DNA of 64,000 bases from a virus, in IMG/VR virus record IMGVR_UViG_3300044568_003751, positions 1-64,000 of that record; one strand, given 5' to 3'. Within the stretch, counting starts at the first letter, position 1. Each line of letters begins with the position of its first letter. The notes below the pieces were generated by a model. The model saw nothing but the letters and a program-made list of their open reading frames with translations. It did no database searches and was not told the DNA's origin. Shown piece by piece: positions 17,902-27,618 of this stretch. Both the position numbers and the translations under genes were made by a program.

Positions 17902-18673
17902 GGAGCAAGGCTATCTAATAGTAGCAACCAACACTGCCAACACAGACTATGTGAATTGCAGTGAAACCTTGGCCAAGACCATCAAGTACTGGCACCCTAA
18001 TGCCAGAATCTGCCTGCTTACCAACCATGCCCGTGAGCCGGACCATTTGTTTGATCATGTGCGTGAATTTCCTTTTCCCATTGATGAGGCAAATCCTTAC
18101 GCCAATGACTGGCAAGTGTTCTACGCTACACCATTTCGTGAAACAATCAAACTAGAAGCAGACATGTTGATCACCAGCCCTGTTGATCACTGGTGGACTA
18201 TGTTACGTCATCGTGACGTTGTGGTATCAACCGGCTGTAGAGACTGGAAAGATCAGCGGGCCAAGTCCAGACACTATCGCCAAGTGTTTGATGCCAACAA
18301 TCTGCCTGATGTGTACAATGCCATAACCTACTGGCGTTTAAGCAAAACTGCACAGGAGTTCTTTGTGACAGTGCGCAACATATTTGAAAACTGGCCGCAG
18401 TATCGTGCCATGTTAAAATTCCCCGAAGCGGCACCGTCAACAGATGTGGTGTATGCCATTGCAGCCACTATCGTTGGTCCAGAAACATGCACCATGCCAT
18501 TTGCCAGTTACCCCACTATTGTACACATGAAGCGTCACATTATTGCTGCCAAGCGAGATCCTTGGGTGGACGAATTGATCACTGAGTATCGTGATTATGA
18601 ACTGCGAGTCAATACTGTAGTGCAACGCGGTGCATTTCACTACAATGTAAAAGATTGGCACCATGAACTCTGA
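17888..18673 (+). CDS. Glycosyltransferase-like phage protein (261 aa)
   Basis: 261 residues. No ATG is available near the start, and the TTG at 17888 (14-nt overlap with the previous gene) is the plausible initiator because conserved sequence (YLIVATNTANTDYV) begins right after. Features: ARICLLTNHA, then FRETIKLEADMLITSPVDHW with an E-A-D that may stand in for DxD, and a VHMKRH segment near the end. The overall plan matches nucleotide-diphospho-sugar transferases and a conserved T4-like cyanophage family. Substrate unknown. It overlaps the next gene by 11 nt. Confidence 0.7.
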   Translation: MKPVEEQGYLIVATNTANTDYVNCSETLAKTIKYWHPNARICLLTNHAREPDHLFDHVREFPFPIDEANPYANDWQVFYATPFRETIKLEADMLITSPVDHWWTMLRHRDVVVSTGCRDWKDQRAKSRHYRQVFDANNLPDVYNAITYWRLSKTAQEFFVTVRNIFENWPQYRAMLKFPEAAPSTDVVYAIAATIVGPETCTMPFASYPTIVHMKRHIIAAKRDPWVDELITEYRDYELRVNTVVQRGAFHYNVKDWHHEL

Positions 18674-18995
18674 AGAATTCTGGGCAATCTTGCATGCCAT
18701 GCCTGAACCACAACCAGTGTCGTGGCGTTTGTATTACGACCAATCAGGTGAGCCAATAACCTACAGCATGGAACACATGCCTGGTACATACATTGACGTT
18801 GATGCTGAAACCTATGCTCGGGCACCCATGCACGTGAGAGTACAAGACGGTCGTTTAATAGAACTGAAATCAGCTGTGCGCAAACTGGCACCCTCAGACA
18901 CAGGTACCGCTTGCCATCCCGACAATGTGGCCATAGTGGTTGCCGAAACAGAACCACACCAAAGATGGAGTATGAAAACTTATGAATCCAATTGA
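18663..18995 (+). CDS. Conserved T4-like phage protein (110 aa)
   Basis: 110 residues overlapping both neighbours by 11-14 nt. Motifs: WRLYYDQSGEPITYSMEHMP, then TYIDVD and HVRVQDG, with CHPDNVAIVV near the C-terminus. I recognise this layout from hypothetical proteins of T4-like cyanophages, where it accompanies the same glycosyltransferase-like neighbours. No known function, no membrane segment, no signal peptide. Confidence 0.75.
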   Translation: MNSEEFWAILHAMPEPQPVSWRLYYDQSGEPITYSMEHMPGTYIDVDAETYARAPMHVRVQDGRLIELKSAVRKLAPSDTGTACHPDNVAIVVAETEPHQRWSMKTYESN

Positions 18996-19905
18996 CATAG
19001 CAGATCTAGACTGCATTTATCTATCATATGATGAGCCGGAAAAAGAACAGTATTGGATCCGCATTCGTAACATGGTGCCTTGGGCCAAGCGTGTGGATGG
19101 TGTACTGGGAAGCGATGCGGCACACAAAGCCGCGGCCCTGGCGTCTGAAACAGAACGATTTATCCTTGTGGATGGGGACAATATACCCGACCCAGCGTTT
19201 TTTAATCAAACGCTTGATTTTGCCACACCTGAACATGAGCGGGCTGTGTTCCGCTGGCGAGCTCGTAATCATGTGAACGGACTCATGTACGGCAACGGCG
19301 GCTTGAGTTCGTGGACACGTGAGCATGTGATGAACATGAAGTCTCACGAGAACACCGACGGTCGTGACGAAACTGTGGTGGAGTTTTGTTTTGATCCGCT
19401 ATACTGGCCCATGCACGACTGCTATTCTACTACCTATCCCAATCAATCACCGTTCCATGCTTGGCGTGCCGGATTTCGTGAAGGTGTCAAAATGTGTCTA
19501 CAGCGTGGTCGTAGACCCACACTGGATGAATTTAAAAAACAGGTCTTACGAAATCTTGATCATTTGACCATATGGCATAATGTGGGTGCAGATGCAGAAC
19601 ATGGAGAGTGGTGCATTGCCGGCGCACGTCAAGGAACTTACATGACCATGCTCACTGCCTGGGATTACAAACTGGTTCAAGATTTTTCAGCTCTGGCAGA
19701 ATTATGGTCAACTGTGAAAGATTCACAACCAAGACTTTTAAGCAACCAATTGGGACCAGAATTGGGCACCCAATTAGATCTGCCCATGGCCATATTAGAG
19801 TCGGAACAAAGTAGTTTTTTCAAGTATCACTATCGTAGTAACTGGCACAATCGTGGCGTTATGACACGTGAGATAGATGTCATCCGCCAACAAGAAGGCT
19901 GGTAA
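18982..19905 (+). CDS. GT-A-like phage protein (307 aa)
   Basis: 307 residues. The N-terminal half reads as a GT-A nucleotide-binding core: DCIYLSYDEPEKE, VLGSDAAHKAA, then FILVDGDN at about residue 55 as a DxD motif. Further conserved blocks are NGLMYGNGGLSSW and FHAWRAGFREGVK. I know this family from T4-like cyanophages, where it is annotated as hypothetical or glycosyltransferase-like. It ends 26 nt inside the convergent SGNH gene. Substrate unknown. Confidence 0.7.
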   Translation: MNPIDIADLDCIYLSYDEPEKEQYWIRIRNMVPWAKRVDGVLGSDAAHKAAALASETERFILVDGDNIPDPAFFNQTLDFATPEHERAVFRWRARNHVNGLMYGNGGLSSWTREHVMNMKSHENTDGRDETVVEFCFDPLYWPMHDCYSTTYPNQSPFHAWRAGFREGVKMCLQRGRRPTLDEFKKQVLRNLDHLTIWHNVGADAEHGEWCIAGARQGTYMTMLTAWDYKLVQDFSALAELWSTVKDSQPRLLSNQLGPELGTQLDLPMAILESEQSSFFKYHYRSNWHNRGVMTREIDVIRQQEGW

Positions 19906-20590
19906 TTTTGTTTGCTAATTCTAAATGAGTTCTTGGACCATAATGGAATCCGTCTCGTGCAAAGTCCAATTGAGTCATTGGTGGAATTAGATCTGCACCC
20001 AACTCTGCATAGTCAACAGGTTGATCGTGCCAGTTGGTTATAAAACTATGCACCAATTTGGTATCACCTGCCAGGGCCTGTATTGTTTGGAAGTTTGTGA
20101 ACCAATTTTGATAATTCTCTTCGGAAGAGTATAATGGTTCGCACTCGGTACGTTCATCATCGTGCCAGTCTGGTTGAGGTCGCTCTCTGCGATGACTGAA
20201 TGTATAATGTATTACAATGGCCTTTGGTTGAAACAGTTGCAGTAGTTGTTGAAGTTTTCTTGCTATCCAATCGTTACTGGCACCGTTTAGACTGAAGTTG
20301 AGCACCTGGTGCAATAGTTGTTGCTCCAATAGATCTGTATATCGTTCTTGTGTGTTGTTTCCTAGTCCCAGAGTAAAACTATCTCCTAACACCAGAATTG
20401 CATTGTGTTCGAATTTGTCAACCGAGTGTGTTCTAAATCCAACTTGGTTGAACTGATAACTCACTGGAGGGTGCTGATCAAACCGTCGGTGGTCAAAGCA
20501 ATGCGCTCGGCTGTCCATGCCAAGAGAGTCTGACTGCAAGTTAGCATAAAAAGGAATATGGATATGATGCCGAACAAAATCTATGTACAT
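19880..20590 (-). CDS. SGNH/GDSL hydrolase (236 aa)
   Basis: 236 residues. Block I LVLGDSFTLGLG carries the nucleophile Ser; NGASND matches block III (GxND); DGFHYGPRTH near the C-terminus supplies the Asp-x-x-His pair. Together these are the full catalytic set of SGNH esterases/acetylhydrolases. There is no signal peptide, so it would act in the cytoplasm or in the virion. It lies alone on the minus strand between plus-strand genes, convergent with and overlapping the GT-A-like gene. A role in removing or moving O-acyl groups on a glycan is inferred. Confidence 0.75.
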   Translation of the reverse strand: MYIDFVRHHIHIPFYANLQSDSLGMDSRAHCFDHRRFDQHPPVSYQFNQVGFRTHSVDKFEHNAILVLGDSFTLGLGNNTQERYTDLLEQQLLHQVLNFSLNGASNDWIARKLQQLLQLFQPKAIVIHYTFSHRRERPQPDWHDDERTECEPLYSSEENYQNWFTNFQTIQALAGDTKLVHSFITNWHDQPVDYAELGADLIPPMTQLDFARDGFHYGPRTHLELANKITSLLVGG

Positions 20591-20595
20591 AAATA
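20588..20595 (+). promoter_or_regulatory. Late promoter-like CATAAATA before the tailoring operon
   Basis: CATAAATA in the divergent gap, 50 nt before the ATG at 20646. It is the only promoter-like motif I see for the plus-strand genes that follow. Confidence 0.35.
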
Positions 20596-20645
20596 TTTTT
20601 CACAATGAATGTTTTAATACTTACTCCTGATCGTATGAGCGTTAA

Positions 20646-21347
20646 ATGATTATTGCATTTTATCCTGGCGCAGGCGGCAATAGATACCTACAAAAGTTGT
20701 TGGGCAACGACTGGTCGCAACCACACACAAGTTATGACCAAATCAACACCAATCAACAGTATGCACATCGGTATCTGCTGGATCATGTGCCACAAACTGA
20801 ATCCCAGTACATATTAACACATTGCATGAACAGCCAAAAGATACAGCAGACATTTCCAGGACATGCTATAATGTTTATCAAAAGCCATCTTCAAATTAGT
20901 CTGCAGAGAGAATGGGCACTGCACGGACATCAACGATTTCAGGACCGAAAGATAAAGAATACAGTGTCAAGACTGGAGCACTACTGGGCTTTCCGAGCGT
21001 CCACCTGGCCCGATATTGAGCATGAAGATCAAATTGATCAATTGCCCGAGAATATTAGACAAGAAGTCCAAATTGATTATGTCAAAGTAGTCAACAGCGT
21101 CATTCATACAGTGCCCGGCAAACTAGCCCAATATACACGCAACACAATTGACAAGATCAATTCAGCATATGAAATCATTAAATGGCATCTGGATTATTAT
21201 GATCAGTATCCTGTGGACTTTGCCGGGGCCGAACAGGTTATTGATATAGATTCCGACAACAATGAGTTTGGTGCGCTGATGCAGGCAGAACTTGATCGAT
21301 ACCAAAGTGAAATATTCAATCAAGTATGGAACGCTGTCAATGAGTAA
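20646..21347 (+). CDS. P-loop-like protein, possibly sulfotransferase-related (233 aa)
   Basis: 233 residues. The N-terminus MIIAFYPGAGGNRYLQKLL has the strand-loop-helix shape of a nucleotide-binding P-loop, similar to the PAPS loop of sulfotransferases though not a canonical Walker A. HAIMFIKSH could be a second core strand, and a polar C-terminus follows (EVQIDYVKVV, VIDIDSDN). A kinase or hypothetical protein is equally possible. It is the first gene of the plus-strand tailoring run and overlaps the first radical SAM gene by 8 nt. Confidence 0.55.
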   Translation: MIIAFYPGAGGNRYLQKLLGNDWSQPHTSYDQINTNQQYAHRYLLDHVPQTESQYILTHCMNSQKIQQTFPGHAIMFIKSHLQISLQREWALHGHQRFQDRKIKNTVSRLEHYWAFRASTWPDIEHEDQIDQLPENIRQEVQIDYVKVVNSVIHTVPGKLAQYTRNTIDKINSAYEIIKWHLDYYDQYPVDFAGAEQVIDIDSDNNEFGALMQAELDRYQSEIFNQVWNAVNE

Positions 21348-22716
21348 TAAAAGTGTGTTTATGGGCTCAGCAGAGCAAATGAAAGACAAACTGGGCCCTG
21401 CATTGTGCCTGGCCAAATGGAAACAAGTATCATTACACCTGCCCACAGGACTCAACAACTCATGTTACCATCCTCCATTACACGCAATTGATCCTGTGGC
21501 CATTGCTGCCAATCCTGCGGCACTGCACAATACCGAACACAAAAAAGCACAACGACAGTTGATGCTGTCAGGTGAACGTCCTGCAGAATGCTCTTACTGC
21601 TGGAACATGGAAGATCAGGGCAAACTCAGCGACAGACACTATCGTTCAGGAGAACCTTGGGCCGCAGTGGACTTTGAACAAATAAAAAATAGTACAGGAG
21701 CCGAAGATGATATTATCCCTAGTTATGTTGAAGTTAATTTTAATCACGCTTGCAATCTCAAGTGTAGTTATTGTAGTCCTCAATTTAGTAGCAGTTGGCA
21801 CGATGAAGCCCAGAGAATGGGGCCTTATGCTACCAGTACTCCGCACAACAGCCTGGACCATTTTACCGGGAATAGGCGCATTATTCCTGCCCGAGAGCAT
21901 AACCCTTATGTAGAAGCATTTTGGGCATGGTGGCCCCGACTATATCCCACACTGGAACACTTCCGCATGACCGGTGGCGAACCGCTAATGGATCGCAATA
22001 CCTATCGAGTGTTTGACCATGTGATTGAGAACCCGTCAAAGAAACTGCATCTAAATGTCACATCAAACTTCTCAGTAGATGAAGTGTTGTTTCAAAAGTA
22101 TCTGGCCGCTGTCAAAACCATTTGTGATGGCCGCATAGAACATTTCATGCAGTATGTAAGTTTAGATGGCTGGGGTACTCAAGCAGAATACATGCGACAC
22201 GGCATGAACTTTGATCTAGTGTGGTCACGTGTGGATCAATATCTTACGCAAGTGCCCTCCTACAACAGTCTAACGTTTATTATCACAATGAACAATCTGT
22301 CTGTAAGCAGTCTGCAACAACTGCTGGAAGGCATACTAGAACTACGCCGCAAGCACAGCACCACGTATCAACGTGTGTGGTTCGATACACCTGTGCTACG
22401 TGAGCCTGTGTGGCAAAGCCTGCAGATCTTGCCTGAATCATATGCACAACGACTAGAAAGTGTGCGTGACTGGATGAGTCAACATTTAACCACCGAATCA
22501 GATCCTTACAACGGATTCAAAGACTACGAAGTGGCAAGATTAGACAGGGACATTGCTTGGATGCGCAGTGCCCAGACACAAGATCATAGCCTGGCACGTG
22601 CAGACTTTTATCGTTTCTTTAGTGAACACGACCAACGCAGAGGCACTGATTTTTTGCAGACTTTTCCAGAAATGAAATCATGGTGGACTGAATGTGAGTA
22701 CCACACTAGATCATGA
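21340..22716 (+). CDS. Radical SAM protein with N-terminal Cys segment (rSAM A, 458 aa)
   Basis: 458 residues from the ATG at 21340. The 4Fe-4S/SAM motif CX3CX2C is CNLKCSYC at about residue 136, and MTGGEPLMD is the SAM-binding GGEP motif. N-terminal Cys/His residues (AKWKQVSLHLPTG...CYHPPLH, AECSYCWNMED) resemble the half-barrel (twitch) segment of the family NCBI calls twitch domain-containing radical SAM; that fold could hold an auxiliary Fe-S cluster. The family occurs in phages and their hosts, and substrates are unknown to me. It overlaps the next gene by ATGA. Closest sibling here is the gene at 23768. Confidence 0.85.
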   Translation: MSNKSVFMGSAEQMKDKLGPALCLAKWKQVSLHLPTGLNNSCYHPPLHAIDPVAIAANPAALHNTEHKKAQRQLMLSGERPAECSYCWNMEDQGKLSDRHYRSGEPWAAVDFEQIKNSTGAEDDIIPSYVEVNFNHACNLKCSYCSPQFSSSWHDEAQRMGPYATSTPHNSLDHFTGNRRIIPAREHNPYVEAFWAWWPRLYPTLEHFRMTGGEPLMDRNTYRVFDHVIENPSKKLHLNVTSNFSVDEVLFQKYLAAVKTICDGRIEHFMQYVSLDGWGTQAEYMRHGMNFDLVWSRVDQYLTQVPSYNSLTFIITMNNLSVSSLQQLLEGILELRRKHSTTYQRVWFDTPVLREPVWQSLQILPESYAQRLESVRDWMSQHLTTESDPYNGFKDYEVARLDRDIAWMRSAQTQDHSLARADFYRFFSEHDQRRGTDFLQTFPEMKSWWTECEYHTRS

Positions 22717-23771
22717 AGTTGTATGTGGATCATTACTGTGAGATTGCTGACATGTTGGCACATTGGACAACAGAACAATTCTATGGGTTTGAACAGTTAA
22801 CAATTGACCCAGGCGCCACCTACGTTGTGGGTCGCATACAACTCAAAAACAATGCAGAACAAATTCGACGCATAGTAACCGAGCGCACAGCCAAAGTGAT
22901 CTTTTCGAACCCTGCTGAAGGGTCAGAAACATTTGTACAGCACCTGCGCCTGTATGGTGTAGAAGATCTAGTATTAGACGGACTGCTACCTGTTGTGGTG
23001 GGCGGCCCAGTACCGGATGCGTACCCACACATGCTGTATGAACATTTTTTGACACAGCCATTTAGATACCAAGAAAATTGTGCGGCTGCAGATCGTGTGA
23101 GTGAGGTGTTTGCTAAAAAACACAAGCCCTACCGGTTCCTTTTCTTGAATGGCCGTTCGAGACCGCATCGCCGTGCATTGATTAATGCCTTTGAACAGCG
23201 CGGATTGTTGGCACAAGCATTATGGACAAATCTAGACTCACATGCAGGCCCTGTTCATTTGTTACCCCCAGAATACGAAGTAGAACAATTTCAACCGCAC
23301 ATGAACACCACTCAGCAGGGTTTTGTCAAAGCAGAGTTGTTTAATAATTTATGGGGCGAAATATACATTCGATCGGAACCCTATATTGACACTTACTTTT
23401 CAGTAGTGACAGAAACAGTATTTGATTATGCCCACAGTTTCAGAACAGAAAAGATAGCCAAGCCCTTGTGTCAAGGGCATCCGTGGATTGCCGCTGCCAA
23501 CGCAGGCTTTTACAGAGACATGCACAATCTGGGATTCCAGACTTTTGGGCACGTGATAGACGAATCATTTGATTCTATAGACAATGCTCAAGATAGGATC
23601 AATCGCATTGTGACCATAGTGGATGACCTTTGTGGCCAAGATCTGCTACAATTACTAGCGGCATGTGAAAGTGTTTGTAAATACAATCAACAACATCTAC
23701 GCACCGTGAGTCAAAAGTGGCAACGGGAATTGCCCTCTCGATTTTTTGACTTTTTATCCCAGCACCCATGA
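22713..23771 (+). CDS. Putative GT-B-like glycosyltransferase (352 aa)
   Basis: 352 residues between two radical SAM genes, overlapping both by 4 nt. FLFLNGRSRPHRRALI occupies the middle, and the C-terminal part has FSVVTETVFD, RTEKIAKPLCQGHPWIAA and FGHVIDESFDSI. The E-K-x-x-K-P plus 'TFGHVIDESFD' pattern is shared with the minus-strand proteins at 34107 and 35254, so the three form one family here. The layout resembles exostosin/GT-B enzymes, where the E...K region binds the nucleotide-sugar. Donor unknown. Confidence 0.6.
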   Translation: MKLYVDHYCEIADMLAHWTTEQFYGFEQLTIDPGATYVVGRIQLKNNAEQIRRIVTERTAKVIFSNPAEGSETFVQHLRLYGVEDLVLDGLLPVVVGGPVPDAYPHMLYEHFLTQPFRYQENCAAADRVSEVFAKKHKPYRFLFLNGRSRPHRRALINAFEQRGLLAQALWTNLDSHAGPVHLLPPEYEVEQFQPHMNTTQQGFVKAELFNNLWGEIYIRSEPYIDTYFSVVTETVFDYAHSFRTEKIAKPLCQGHPWIAAANAGFYRDMHNLGFQTFGHVIDESFDSIDNAQDRINRIVTIVDDLCGQDLLQLLAACESVCKYNQQHLRTVSQKWQRELPSRFFDFLSQHP

Positions 23772-25105
23772 ATGATCTAGAATTTAAACACACAGTATTA
23801 GACCGACTCTCAGCCAGTTTCTGTGCGGCAAAATGGTATAACGCAACCATTTGGTTAGGAAGTGGGCAGACCACAAGTTGCCATCACCCGCCAGCCCATT
23901 TGGTGGACCCGGATCGAGTCCGCGCCAACCCTAGGCTGTTGCACAATACTGATCAAAAGAAAAAGGATCGTCTACAGATGATCCTTGGGGAGCGTCCCCC
24001 TGGCTGCGAGTACTGTTGGAAAATAGAAGACATGGGTCGGGACGCTATTAGTGACCGTGTGTACAAATCGAAGATATATCCTATAGAGGCGCTAGATGAA
24101 GCATTTAATACTGCACCCGATCGAGATGTCAATCTCCGTACCTTGGAAATTGCTTTTGATCGTACTTGTCAATTTGCTTGTTCTTACTGCAACCCTGCTT
24201 TTAGCACAACTTGGGTTAGTGATATTCGACGTAACGGACCCTATCAAGATCTTGTTAGTGACGGGCGCAATCACTTTACCCACACCCATGATAGTGCTCA
24301 ATTGTTTAAGATCACAGAGAGTAATCCCTACGTTGATGCATTTTTTGCATGGTGGGAAACAGATCTACATCGTACCCTTACAGAACTTAGAATCACAGGA
24401 GGAGAGCCCCTTATGTCCGCCCACACCTGGCGGCTCATTGACTGGTTTCGAGAGCACACGGGCAAGAGTACTACACGCTTGGCTATCAATAGTAACCTGG
24501 GCACCGACGTTGACATTGACCGACTGCTTGCCAGCACCAAGGGAATGTCAATCGACCTATACACCAGCAATGAAGCCGTTTCCGTTCAAGCCGAGTACAT
24601 CCGTGATGGGCTTGTATGGGACGACTGGGCTAACAATGTAGAACGCCTGTTGGACTCTGGGCAGTTCCGTGGCATACATGTGATGTGTACCATTAACGCT
24701 CTTTGTTTGAGCACACTGGATCAATTGCTGGAATGCATAATGAATTGGAAAATTAAATACGGACGTGACGCCATATCATTTACATTAAATATCCTACGCT
24801 TTCCTAGTTTTCAGTCGCCTTTGGTTTTACCTGAGGCCCAGCGCACAGTATACAGACAAAGTCTAGTCACATGGCTGGCGCACTGGGCTGATAGTGAATT
24901 CATTCACGAGCATGAAGTAAATCACACACAGCGTCTAATAGATTACTTGGATGTGGTAAAAACTCCCCATTCAGAAGCATTTGATCGACCTAAGTTATTG
25001 AACGATTTTAAACAGTTCTACACACAGTATGATCAACGTAGATCAAAAGACTTTGGTCTAGCGTTCCCTGAACTAAAAGAATGGTATGACTCAATACAAG
25101 TATAA
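23768..25105 (+). CDS. Radical SAM protein (rSAM B, 445 aa)
   Basis: 445 residues; cluster motif CQFACSYC at about residue 133, GGEP motif RITGGEPLMS, and the N-terminal block AKWYNATIWLGSG...SCHHPP with CEYCWKIED. It is clearly paralogous to rSAM A (same N-terminal Cys layout and the same ending, DQRRSKDFGLAFPELKEW). The start overlaps the previous stop as ATGA; the end overlaps rSAM C by 20 nt. Reaction unknown; as a radical SAM enzyme it should generate a 5'-deoxyadenosyl radical. Confidence 0.85.
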   Translation: MNDLEFKHTVLDRLSASFCAAKWYNATIWLGSGQTTSCHHPPAHLVDPDRVRANPRLLHNTDQKKKDRLQMILGERPPGCEYCWKIEDMGRDAISDRVYKSKIYPIEALDEAFNTAPDRDVNLRTLEIAFDRTCQFACSYCNPAFSTTWVSDIRRNGPYQDLVSDGRNHFTHTHDSAQLFKITESNPYVDAFFAWWETDLHRTLTELRITGGEPLMSAHTWRLIDWFREHTGKSTTRLAINSNLGTDVDIDRLLASTKGMSIDLYTSNEAVSVQAEYIRDGLVWDDWANNVERLLDSGQFRGIHVMCTINALCLSTLDQLLECIMNWKIKYGRDAISFTLNILRFPSFQSPLVLPEAQRTVYRQSLVTWLAHWADSEFIHEHEVNHTQRLIDYLDVVKTPHSEAFDRPKLLNDFKQFYTQYDQRRSKDFGLAFPELKEWYDSIQV

Positions 25106-26348
25106 TAGCACAGATCTAGTACGCCCAACAGAATTAACTGAGCGTGAGCGTTTCCTATTAGAAGATTCTAAAACATTCTGTATATACCCATGGATCCATT
25201 TACACGCTTATCCTACAGGCGAAGCATATCCCTGTTGCCATGCTGAAATGAAACCAGGTGTTGTGGGCAACTGTAGAACCAATACGCTTGAAGAAATATG
25301 GACAGGCAAACCCATGAAGCAACTACGTGATAGTATGTTGAGTGAAACGCCACATGCGGCTTGCATACGCTGTTATGAACAAGAACAGTCGGGATTCTTT
25401 TCGGGACGTAAATCGGCTAACAAACACCACGGGCATCACATAAAAAAACTGGAAACAAACCCATTTGAAATGACCTACTGGGATATTCGTTTTAGTAACT
25501 TGTGTAACTTGAAATGTAGATCTTGCGGGCATATCTTTAGTTCGCAATGGTATCAGGACCAGGCAAAACTAGCAGGACCAGAATGGAAGGATCGCAATAG
25601 TGTGCTAAACTATGCAGGTCGTACAGAAACAGACATGTGGACACAATTAGAGCCCCATTTGGACTATGTGGAACAGATTTACTTTGCAGGTGGTGAGCCA
25701 TTGTTAATGGAAGAACACTACCGCATTCTGGAAGAACTGGTAAAACGCAAACGTTTTGATGTACGACTAATCTACAACACCAACTTCACGCACACAGACC
25801 TTAAAGGCCGGAGCGTATTTGAGTATTGGCGACAGTTTAACAGTGTAGCAGTGGGTGCCAGCCTAGATGGTATGGGACACCCTGCTGAATATATTAGAAA
25901 AGGCACCCGATGGTATGACGTTGTTCAGAATCGTCATAGAATGATTGCAACATGCCCCGACGTGGACTTTTATATCAGCCCCACACTCAGCATAATGAAT
26001 GCTTGGCACCTGCCAGACTTTCACAAGGAGTGGGTCTCTGCTGGATTAATTCGCGCACAGGATTTAAATGTAAATATACTGCAAGATCCTGCACACTATC
26101 GTATAGACATTGCTCCTGCAGAATATAAACAACGCCTGGAAGAAAAGTATTTGAAACACCTATCCTGGATGAGCGACAGAGATCCGCTACAACGTGCCAC
26201 ACAAGGGTTCCGGAGCGCCATTGCCTTTATGAACGCAACAGATAATACCCAACTAATAGATACATTCTGGCGCAAGACACATGAATTAGATGATATTAGA
26301 AATGAATCGTGGTCACATGCATTACCAGAATTGGCCGCATTAAAATGA
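25086..26348 (+). CDS. Twitch-type radical SAM protein (rSAM C, 420 aa)
   Basis: 420 residues. The N-terminal segment FCIYPWIHLHAYPTG...PCCHAEM, then ACIRCYEQE, is the hallmark of the twitch-type family; CNLKCRSC at about residue 139 is the SAM-cluster motif; YFAGGEPLLM is the GGEP motif. It ends in a helical segment similar to rSAM D. Overlaps: 20 nt with rSAM B and ATGA with rSAM D, so translation is coupled. Substrate unknown. Confidence 0.85.
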   Translation: MTQYKYNSTDLVRPTELTERERFLLEDSKTFCIYPWIHLHAYPTGEAYPCCHAEMKPGVVGNCRTNTLEEIWTGKPMKQLRDSMLSETPHAACIRCYEQEQSGFFSGRKSANKHHGHHIKKLETNPFEMTYWDIRFSNLCNLKCRSCGHIFSSQWYQDQAKLAGPEWKDRNSVLNYAGRTETDMWTQLEPHLDYVEQIYFAGGEPLLMEEHYRILEELVKRKRFDVRLIYNTNFTHTDLKGRSVFEYWRQFNSVAVGASLDGMGHPAEYIRKGTRWYDVVQNRHRMIATCPDVDFYISPTLSIMNAWHLPDFHKEWVSAGLIRAQDLNVNILQDPAHYRIDIAPAEYKQRLEEKYLKHLSWMSDRDPLQRATQGFRSAIAFMNATDNTQLIDTFWRKTHELDDIRNESWSHALPELAALK

Positions 26349-27562
26349 ATTTACCACAAGACAAATTTTGCGTGTTGCCCTGGATCAGCCTAGAAGCCTC
26401 ACCTGTAGGAACTGTGCGTCCATGTTGCTTGGCCGATGACGAGATACTAGATGATGCAGGCCGCAAGTTTGAATTAAGTACGGCTAACTTTCGAGACATA
26501 CAAAACTCCGATCACATGCGTCAACTACGCCAACAGTTCTTGGACAGCGAACAGCCACAAACATGCCGTAAATGCTGGTCAGAAGAACGTGCTGGTCGTA
26601 CTAGCAAACGTATGCACACACTAGACAGACTCAAGCACATGGGCATCGGGTCAGAATTCACAGCAGATGCCAAGCCACTCATGTTCTTGGATCTCAAACT
26701 GGGCAATATATGTAATCTTAAATGTCGCATATGCGGGTCATGGTCATCAAGTCAATTTGCCGCAGAAGATATTGCACAACTACCCCGGGACGAACAGAAA
26801 AAGTCACACGCTTACACAATGCTACGGGCCGGTGCATGGCCCAGAGAAAATGATCAATTCTGGTCGGAAATAGACAATCATTTAAATGACATACGCTATA
26901 TAGAATTCACCGGCGGTGAACCATTCTTGATTGACGAGCATTTTGATATGCTACAGGGCATGGTGGATCGTGGTATTGCTGATCAAGTTGAAATTCATTA
27001 CAACACCAATGGCACACAATATCCCCAACGTGGGGAACAGATTTGGCGTCATTTCCGCAAGGTAGAAATTGCATTCTCTATAGATGACACAGGTGAGCGT
27101 TTTGAATATCAGCGTTCAAATGCTGAGTGGAAGCTGGTATGTGAGAACATGGATCGTTTCCGTGACTTGAAAGAAATACACGCTAATATTCATTTGCAAA
27201 TCTGCACCACAGTAAATGTGTTTAACATTCGCTACATAGATCAATTGGCTGTGTGGCTGGACCGCAATACCAACAGCTTTGAATTTGTGTATTGGAATGT
27301 CATGCATGACGCTTGGTATTTCTCCGTTGCTACCCTGCCTGACACGGCCAAACTAGCACTGACCCAACATTTGTCAACAGCAGCCATTCCCCCGCGTTGG
27401 CAAGGGGAGTTTGCTAGGATTGTGGACTTTATGAATGGCGGCGCAAGCACAGATGGATTTATGTTACGCATGAAAATACAGGATCTAGATCTCAAAAGAA
27501 ATACTGACTTCGCAATTAGTTGTCCTGAAATGGCTGAATTAATTGAATACAGCAGGTGTTAG
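26345..27562 (+). CDS. Twitch-type radical SAM protein (rSAM D, 405 aa)
   Basis: 405 residues from the ATG in the ATGA overlap. The N-terminus FCVLPWISLEASPVG...RPCCLADD and CRKCWSEE supply candidate auxiliary-cluster cysteines; CNLKCRIC at about residue 122 is the SAM cluster; FTGGEPFLI follows. The DDTGERFEYQR segment is shared with rSAM F at 47.4 kb, marking C/D/F as one subgroup. It is followed after 56 nt by the epimerase gene. Substrate unknown. Confidence 0.85.
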   Translation: MNLPQDKFCVLPWISLEASPVGTVRPCCLADDEILDDAGRKFELSTANFRDIQNSDHMRQLRQQFLDSEQPQTCRKCWSEERAGRTSKRMHTLDRLKHMGIGSEFTADAKPLMFLDLKLGNICNLKCRICGSWSSSQFAAEDIAQLPRDEQKKSHAYTMLRAGAWPRENDQFWSEIDNHLNDIRYIEFTGGEPFLIDEHFDMLQGMVDRGIADQVEIHYNTNGTQYPQRGEQIWRHFRKVEIAFSIDDTGERFEYQRSNAEWKLVCENMDRFRDLKEIHANIHLQICTTVNVFNIRYIDQLAVWLDRNTNSFEFVYWNVMHDAWYFSVATLPDTAKLALTQHLSTAAIPPRWQGEFARIVDFMNGGASTDGFMLRMKIQDLDLKRNTDFAISCPEMAELIEYSRC

Positions 27563-27618
27563 ATTAATTTTCGATCCCGATGATCACAAAATTGCTACAT
27601 ATAGAAGGAAAGATTTCA